From positions 1-10,743 of the forward strand of contig CAMLMM010000069.1 of NCBI GenBank assembly GCA_946481105.1: a stretch of DNA of 10,743 bases, in the 5' to 3' direction. Below are positions 7,376 to 10,743 of the stretch, in pieces (the first letter of the stretch is position 1; each line of letters opens with the position of its first letter). The notes beneath the pieces are model-generated. The model did not search any database. It saw nothing but the letters and a program-made list of their open reading frames with translations, and was not told the DNA's origin. A program made the position numbers and the translations under genes. The stretch comes from an uncultured Alphaproteobacteria bacterium. Lineage in GTDB: Bacteria; Pseudomonadota; Alphaproteobacteria; Micavibrionales; Micavibrionaceae.

Positions 7376-7422
7376 CAAAAGGGATTAAGACCGCATTCGC
7401 AGGCCAAAAGATAAAAAAGGCC

Positions 7423-8346
7423 CTAACTGCGTTTCCGGTGTTTGCGGTCCGGGAGCGCCTTACCCCATTTCAGGCGGTCGACCAGATAGGTCGGACGGAT
7501 GTTGTTAAACTGCATAACGATCATATTCAGAATTTTATTCACGTCGGCGGGGGTCGCCGCATTTTTAAACACCGGGGCGTGCATTCCGTTTTTAATCAGA
7601 CAGGTATCCATGTTCACCATCGTGGCGCCCAGAATATCATGTGCCATTGAATCGCCTATCATCACGGTCTGCCCCGGATAGATATCATTCTGGTGAAGCA
7701 TCTTAATGCAATGATGGAAGAGCGGCTTATAAGGCTTTCCAATCATGTGAATAACGCCTCCCAGTTCCTGCATGCGCTTCGACACCAGCGCCGCCCCGGA
7801 CGTGTAATTCAGGCCCAAAATGGCATGGCTGTCGGCGTTAATGCATATTGTTTTCAGGCGACGGCGAATGGCTTCGCGCAAAATATCTTCATATTTTGAA
7901 ATATCATTATCAATGCTGTCCCAGCCGGAAATCAGAAGAAAAGTCGCTTCACTGATTTTATTGGTAATCTGAACACCCGCATCCTGCAAAAACTTGCGGC
8001 TGCGATCTCCACCAATCAGGTAACAGATTTTTCCAAGCCCTTTGAAAAACTCATCATTTTGGTTTTTGATGCCTTCACGCAAAAATTCACCTGACGTCAA
8101 AACATGGGAATATAAATTTTCCGGCAATCCCATTTTTTTCAGATGCGCCGTCATTTCAACGGATGACATTTCCGAATTGGACATCAGCAAAACAAATTTG
8201 TTGCGGGTTTTAAGTTCCTGCAGCGCCTCAACGACCGATTCAAAAACCTTCTCGCCATCATGCAGCACACCCCAGGTATCAATGATGAACCCGGTGTAGC
8301 TATCTGAAATATCGGAAATGCCCTGACAGAACTTCGTATTTGGCAT
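7423..8346 (-). CDS. HAD-superfamily class IIA hydrolase, TIGR01459 type
   Basis: This is a 307-residue cytoplasmic protein of the haloacid dehalogenase superfamily. Motif I is IIDTWGVLHDG (21-31), with nucleophile Asp23. The second Asp of the usual DxD is replaced by Trp25, which from memory is characteristic of the TIGR01459 subfamily. Motif II is LLMSNSE (53-59), with Ser56. Motif III is Lys204 in GKPYKPLF. Motif IV is VMIGDSMAHDILGA (228-241), with Asp232 and Asp237. The architecture resembles NagD-like phosphatases, with a C2-type cap between motifs II and III. The substrate is unknown; these proteins are usually annotated as sugar-phosphate or nucleotide-type phosphatases. AGGG six bases before the ATG supports the start. 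It stands upstream of pcm on the same strand, with no obvious functional link. The C-terminus ends in a basic tail (RKHRKRS). Confidence 0.85.
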   Translation of the reverse strand: MPNTKFCQGISDISDSYTGFIIDTWGVLHDGEKVFESVVEALQELKTRNKFVLLMSNSEMSSVEMTAHLKKMGLPENLYSHVLTSGEFLREGIKNQNDEFFKGLGKICYLIGGDRSRKFLQDAGVQITNKISEATFLLISGWDSIDNDISKYEDILREAIRRRLKTICINADSHAILGLNYTSGAALVSKRMQELGGVIHMIGKPYKPLFHHCIKMLHQNDIYPGQTVMIGDSMAHDILGATMVNMDTCLIKNGMHAPVFKNAATPADVNKILNMIVMQFNNIRPTYLVDRLKWGKALPDRKHRKRS

Positions 8347-8365
8347 AAATGACCCTGCAAAGATA

Positions 8366-8421
8366 AACCTTCCTCCAGTCTAAGGATAAAATCTAAATGG
8401 AAGGTTACTATAGTCAGACTA
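8366..8421. repeat. Inverted repeats upstream of the HAD gene
   Basis: Two dyads lie in the AT-rich gap. AACCTTCC (8366-8373) is perfectly complementary to GGAAGGTT (8399-8406) across 25 bases. TAGTC-A-GACTA (8411-8421) is a compact dyad with 5-base arms around one base. They sit 20 to 75 bases before the HAD start. They could be an operator or leader structure, but may be chance in low-complexity sequence. Confidence 0.3.
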
Positions 8422-8427
8422 ATTTCC

Positions 8428-8456
8428 TTGATTTTTTAGGATAGTATTCATATCAT
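8428..8456 (+). promoter_or_regulatory. Candidate plus-strand promoter in the sufE-HAD gap
   Basis: TTGATT (8428-8433) and TATCAT (8451-8456) are 17 bases apart, matching 4 and 5 of 6 sigma-70 positions. It points away from the HAD gene and into the 3' side of sufE, where there is no plus-strand gene. AT-rich sequence produces such matches by chance, so support is weak. Confidence 0.25.
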
Positions 8457-8460
8457 ATAG

Positions 8461-8526
8461 GCGGAATGGCGAATAATCACATTTAAATTATATTATTATG
8501 AATAATATTCCGCGTATTTTTTTCTT
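8461..8526 (+). terminator. Possible plus-strand hairpin with T-tract
   Basis: GCGGAAT (8461-8467) is complementary to ATTCCGC (8507-8513). Inside it, ATATTATT (8490-8497) pairs with AATAATAT (8501-8508) around a 3-base loop; the two stems compete for two bases. TTTTTTT at 8517-8523 follows on the plus strand only, as in an intrinsic terminator. The stem is mostly A-T and has a large internal loop, so folding is uncertain. No plus-strand gene precedes it. Together with the candidate promoter at 8428-8456 it could bound an RNA of about 60 bases. Confidence 0.25.
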
Positions 8527-8545
8527 AAAACTGCAAAACGAACTA

Positions 8546-8953
8546 TTAACTCACCCCGAATGAACGGATTTTATCGACCATAGCGAAAAACCCGTTCCGG
8601 CGGTTGGGGGTGAGATTCTGCCCCAGCTCCAGCCGGTTAAAAAGCCCGGTAATGTCAATGTCGCGCAGGACGGTAACAGGTTGATTGTTGTAAACAACAT
8701 ATAATAAAGCCACCAGCCCCTTCACCAAATGGGCGTCACTGTCGGCCTGAAAAGTGAAAATCCCATCTTTTACAGCTGGCAGCATCCATACCTGCGAAAC
8801 GCATCCTTTGATTTTATTGACTTCCGTTTTTTCGTTTTCTGGAAATTCGGGCAACTGACGCCCCAGATCAATCAAAAGGGAATATCGTTCCTCCCAGTCA
8901 TTCATCAGGGCAAATGATTCGGTCAAATCTTCGATGTTCTGTACAACTGCCAT
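8546..8953 (-). CDS. sufE: SufE-family cysteine desulfurase sulfur acceptor
   Basis: SufE accepts persulfide sulfur from the cysteine desulfurase SufS and passes it on for iron-sulfur cluster assembly in the cytoplasm. The 135-residue protein covers the whole domain. The acceptor Cys51 lies in KIKGCVSQVW (47-56), the family's most conserved block. It is followed by DSDAHLVKGLVALL (71-84), and LTPNRRNGF (114-122) is conserved near the end. The ATG at 8953 is chosen over one at 8998 because AAGG lies eight to nine bases upstream and residues before it do not match the family. The CsdE paralogue cannot be fully excluded. It is not next to other suf genes here, and its nearest neighbour is the divergent clpX. 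The 218-base gap to clpX presumably holds both promoters. Confidence 0.92.
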   Translation of the reverse strand: MAVVQNIEDLTESFALMNDWEERYSLLIDLGRQLPEFPENEKTEVNKIKGCVSQVWMLPAVKDGIFTFQADSDAHLVKGLVALLYVVYNNQPVTVLRDIDITGLFNRLELGQNLTPNRRNGFFAMVDKIRSFGVS

Positions 8954-9111
8954 TTTAGAACCCTTGGTTTCTGCGACCTTAACGCCGCAGGTTGACAACT
9001 CGGTGATAATCGTTTTTCTGGTGTGCGTAAAGCCCCGCCCTGCTGACTCTCATTCGGTCATTTTTCATTAAGAAATAGTGAATAGGATAAGAAAAAGAAG
9101 GGCTTGCGCAG

Positions 9112-9141
9112 TTGCCTGTCCCTTGGCAGACTACATATTAA
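9112..9141 (+). promoter_or_regulatory. Weak candidate clpX promoter
   Basis: TTGCCT (9112-9117) and TATTAA (9136-9141) are 18 bases apart, and a start near 9148 would leave a leader of about 24 bases containing GAGG at 9157-9160. TTGACA at 8992-8997 is a perfect -35 but has no -10 at a usable distance. No convincing heat-shock promoter was recognised in the sufE-clpX gap. Confidence 0.2.
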
Positions 9142-9171
9142 GTTTAATTCGTTCGTGAGGATAACCCGCAC

Positions 9172-10473
9172 ATGTCCAAGTCAACTGGAACCGACTCCAA
9201 AAATACCCTTTACTGCTCTTTCTGCGGAAAGAGTCAGCATGAGGTAAGAAAGCTCATCGCGGGTCCAAACGTCTTTATCTGTAATGAATGCGTCGAACTC
9301 TGCATGGATATCATCCGTGAAGAGGATAAGAGCCAACTGGTCCGCACCGGTGAAGGCGTACCTACGCCAAGCGAAATTCGTAATGTTCTGGATGACTATG
9401 TTATCGGCCAGGAACGTGCAAAACGCGTTCTGTCGGTTGCCGTTCACAACCATTACAAACGCCTTGAAATTGGCGGTAAAGGCTCTGACGTCGAAATCAA
9501 TAAATCCAACATTCTGCTGGTTGGTCCGACCGGTTCCGGTAAGACCCTGCTCGCGCAGACTCTGGCCCGCATTCTGGACGTACCGTTTACCATGGCCGAC
9601 GCCACCACGCTGACTGAAGCCGGTTATGTGGGTGAAGACGTTGAAAACATCGTTCTGAAACTTCTGCAAAACTGCGACTACAATGTCGAGCGTGCGCAGA
9701 AAGGTATCGTGTATATTGACGAGATTGACAAAATCTCGCGTAAATCCGACAACCCGTCCATCACCCGCGACGTGTCCGGTGAAGGCGTTCAGCAGGCCTT
9801 GCTGAAACTGATGGAAGGCACGATTGCTTCCGTTCCTCCGCAAGGTGGCCGTAAGCACCCGCAACAGGAATTTCTGCAGGTGGATACGACCAATATCCTC
9901 TTTATCTGCGGTGGTGCGTTTGCCGGTATCGACAAGATTATCGCCATGCGCTCCAAGGGCTCGACCTCCATCGGGTTTGGCGCGGACATCACGACACGTG
10001 AAGAGAAAAAAGTCGGCGAGATGATGCGTCTGCTGGAAACCGAAGATCTGCTGAAATTCGGTCTTATTCCAGAATTTATCGGTCGTCTGCCGATCGTGGC
10101 CACGCTGGATGATCTCGACGAAGCCGCCCTCATCTCCATCCTGACCGAACCGAAAAACGCGCTGGTCAAACAATATGCCCGCCTGTTTGAAATGGAACAC
10201 GCCAAACTGACCTTTACGCCGGAAGCTCTGACGGAAATCGCCAAAAAGGCAATCGACCGTAAGACCGGGGCACGTGGACTGCGTTCTATCCTGGAAAACC
10301 TGCTGCTCGATACCATGTACGAATTGCCGGATATGGATGATGTCGAAGAAGTTATCGTGAACGAAAAAACGATCAAAGATCACGAAAAACCGGTCTATGT
10401 CCATTCGACAGAAGTCAAAAAGAAAAAGAAGGCCAAGGACGCCGACCTGAAAGAAGCCGAAGCTACGGCGTAA
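9172..10473 (+). CDS. clpX: ATP-dependent unfoldase ClpX, ATP-binding subunit of ClpXP
   Basis: ClpX is a hexameric AAA+ unfoldase that feeds tagged or regulatory proteins to the ClpP peptidase in the cytoplasm. The 433-residue length is normal. The N-terminal zinc-binding domain has four Cys (15, 18, 37, 40). Walker A is GPTGSGKT (118-125), the pore loop is GYVG (151-154), and Walker B is VYIDEID (180-186). The RKH substrate loop is at 227-229 and the ClpP-docking IGF loop at 267-269. The Arg finger lies in EFIGRLP (Arg305), and sensor 2 is GARGLR (366-371). Every functional element is intact. The C-terminus is a Lys-rich then Glu/Ala-rich tail (about 415-433). GAGG 11 bases upstream serves the ATG. 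In many alphaproteobacteria clpP lies directly before clpX and lon after it. Here a divergent sufE precedes and an epimerase gene follows. Confidence 0.98.
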   Translation: MSKSTGTDSKNTLYCSFCGKSQHEVRKLIAGPNVFICNECVELCMDIIREEDKSQLVRTGEGVPTPSEIRNVLDDYVIGQERAKRVLSVAVHNHYKRLEIGGKGSDVEINKSNILLVGPTGSGKTLLAQTLARILDVPFTMADATTLTEAGYVGEDVENIVLKLLQNCDYNVERAQKGIVYIDEIDKISRKSDNPSITRDVSGEGVQQALLKLMEGTIASVPPQGGRKHPQQEFLQVDTTNILFICGGAFAGIDKIIAMRSKGSTSIGFGADITTREEKKVGEMMRLLETEDLLKFGLIPEFIGRLPIVATLDDLDEAALISILTEPKNALVKQYARLFEMEHAKLTFTPEALTEIAKKAIDRKTGARGLRSILENLLLDTMYELPDMDDVEEVIVNEKTIKDHEKPVYVHSTEVKKKKKAKDADLKEAEATA

Positions 10474-10490
10474 CAGAAAAAGATTGAGAC

Positions 10491-10519
10491 AGGGCCGCGA
10501 TTGCGGCCCTTCTTCTTTA
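10491..10519 (+). terminator. Intrinsic terminator after clpX
   Basis: AGGGCCGC (10491-10498) pairs perfectly with GCGGCCCT (10503-10510) around a four-base GATT loop, followed by the T-rich run TTCTTCTTT. It lies 17 bases after the clpX stop. It should end the clpX transcript, so the epimerase gene probably has its own promoter. Confidence 0.85.
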
Positions 10520-10585
10520 TAGACGCCGAAGTTTATTTGAATTATTCAGTAATAAGCACTTCAAGTTCAGAAAGGCATTGTGTTC

Positions 10586-10743
10586 ATGTCCAGAATTCTT
10601 GTGACCGGCGCAGCGGGCTTTGTGGGTTTTCATGTTGCCATGAAACTCCTGAATGAAGGTCATATCGTACACGGCCTCGACAACATCAATGACTACTATG
10701 ATGTGCGATTAAAGGAATCGCGACTGGCCCTGCTGACCCCATT
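10586..10743 (+). CDS. NAD-dependent sugar-nucleotide epimerase (partial, 5' end)
   Basis: The first 52 residues are visible and the gene runs off the right edge. [22 protein letters not shown] contains the Rossmann dinucleotide motif GAAGFVG (residues 8-14) of extended short-chain dehydrogenases. The acidic end of the second strand follows in [19 protein letters not shown] (about 29-47). The [12 protein letters not shown] block is typical of UDP-glucuronate 4-epimerases, which convert UDP-glucuronate to UDP-galacturonate for surface polysaccharides. UDP-glucose 4-epimerase or a related enzyme is possible, since the catalytic YxxxK region lies outside the window. AAAGG about ten bases before the ATG is the likely ribosome site. 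A GTG two codons earlier is an alternative start. Confidence 0.85.
   Translation, partial: MSRILVTGAAGFVGFHVAMKLLNEGHIVHGLDNINDYYDVRLKESRLALLTP

Noticed and set aside
7312..7407. N-terminal extension of pcm by 32 codons
   Set aside because: The translated stretch is Cys-rich and unlike the family, and the start at 7311 gives the normal length.
7401..7425. GGCC...GGCC around an A-rich stretch at the end of the HAD gene as a terminator
   Set aside because: The stem is only four bases because GGCC is its own complement, with a 13-base loop. This is too weak to call.
8498..8563. Small frame of about 21 codons (MNNIPRIFF...) on the plus strand
   Set aside because: There is no ribosome site, its start lies in the loop of an A-T inverted repeat, and it ends inside sufE antisense sequence.
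8954..8998. N-terminal extension of sufE by 15 codons
   Set aside because: The ATG at 8953 has a better-placed AAGG, and the extra residues do not match SufE proteins.
9181..10404. 407-codon open frame antisense to clpX
   Set aside because: It lies entirely opposite an intact, highly conserved clpX. Its composition is that of a codon-bias shadow, and no ribosome site or family motif was seen.
1..10743. Mobile element, CRISPR, phage-defence or toxin-antitoxin content
   Set aside because: No transposase, integrase, direct-repeat array, nuclease or toxin-like gene was seen. Nearly all coding space is explained by housekeeping families.

Overview
The window looks like an ordinary chromosomal segment of an alphaproteobacterium. 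The main evidence is gene order: pcm, a LysM/M23 lipoprotein gene, then yajC-secD-secF and an Mth938-domain gene, all reading the same way. This grouping is, from memory, typical of alphaproteobacteria. A TIGR01459-type HAD hydrolase gene also fits. No insertion sequences, tRNA or rRNA genes, CRISPR arrays or phage genes were seen. The genus cannot be told from the sequence.

Layout, left to right. Bases 1-53 (+) hold the last codons of an unidentified gene. An APC-family amino-acid permease follows (115-1392, +). Next comes the protein-export operon on the minus strand, transcribed right to left: yajC (4661-4242), secD (4245-2701), secF (2689-1754) and an Mth938-domain gene (1750-1376). Its last gene runs 17 bases tail-to-tail into the permease. 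A plus-strand gene for an unrecognised exported protein, probably a lipoprotein (4746-5618), is divergent from yajC. It converges on a minus-strand pair: pcm (7311-6628) overlapping a LysM + degenerate M23 lipoprotein gene (6631-5651). Further right on the minus strand are the HAD hydrolase (8346-7423) and a SufE-family protein (8953-8546). An AT-rich gap with several inverted repeats separates these two. Divergent from sufE is clpX (9172-10473, +) with a clear terminator. The 5' end of an NAD-dependent sugar-nucleotide epimerase gene (10586 to the window end, +) closes the window.

Functionally, much of the segment serves the cell envelope and protein quality. YajC-SecD-SecF assist Sec export. 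The LysM/M23 lipoprotein probably acts at the septum as a non-catalytic activator of cell-wall amidases. Pcm repairs isoaspartyl damage, and ClpX unfolds proteins for ClpP. SufE supplies sulfur for Fe-S clusters.

No convincing new multi-gene system was found. The best leads are the unknown exported protein lodged inside an otherwise conserved envelope neighbourhood, the M23 domain that has lost its zinc ligands, and the structured sufE-HAD intergenic region, which could encode a very short plus-strand RNA.
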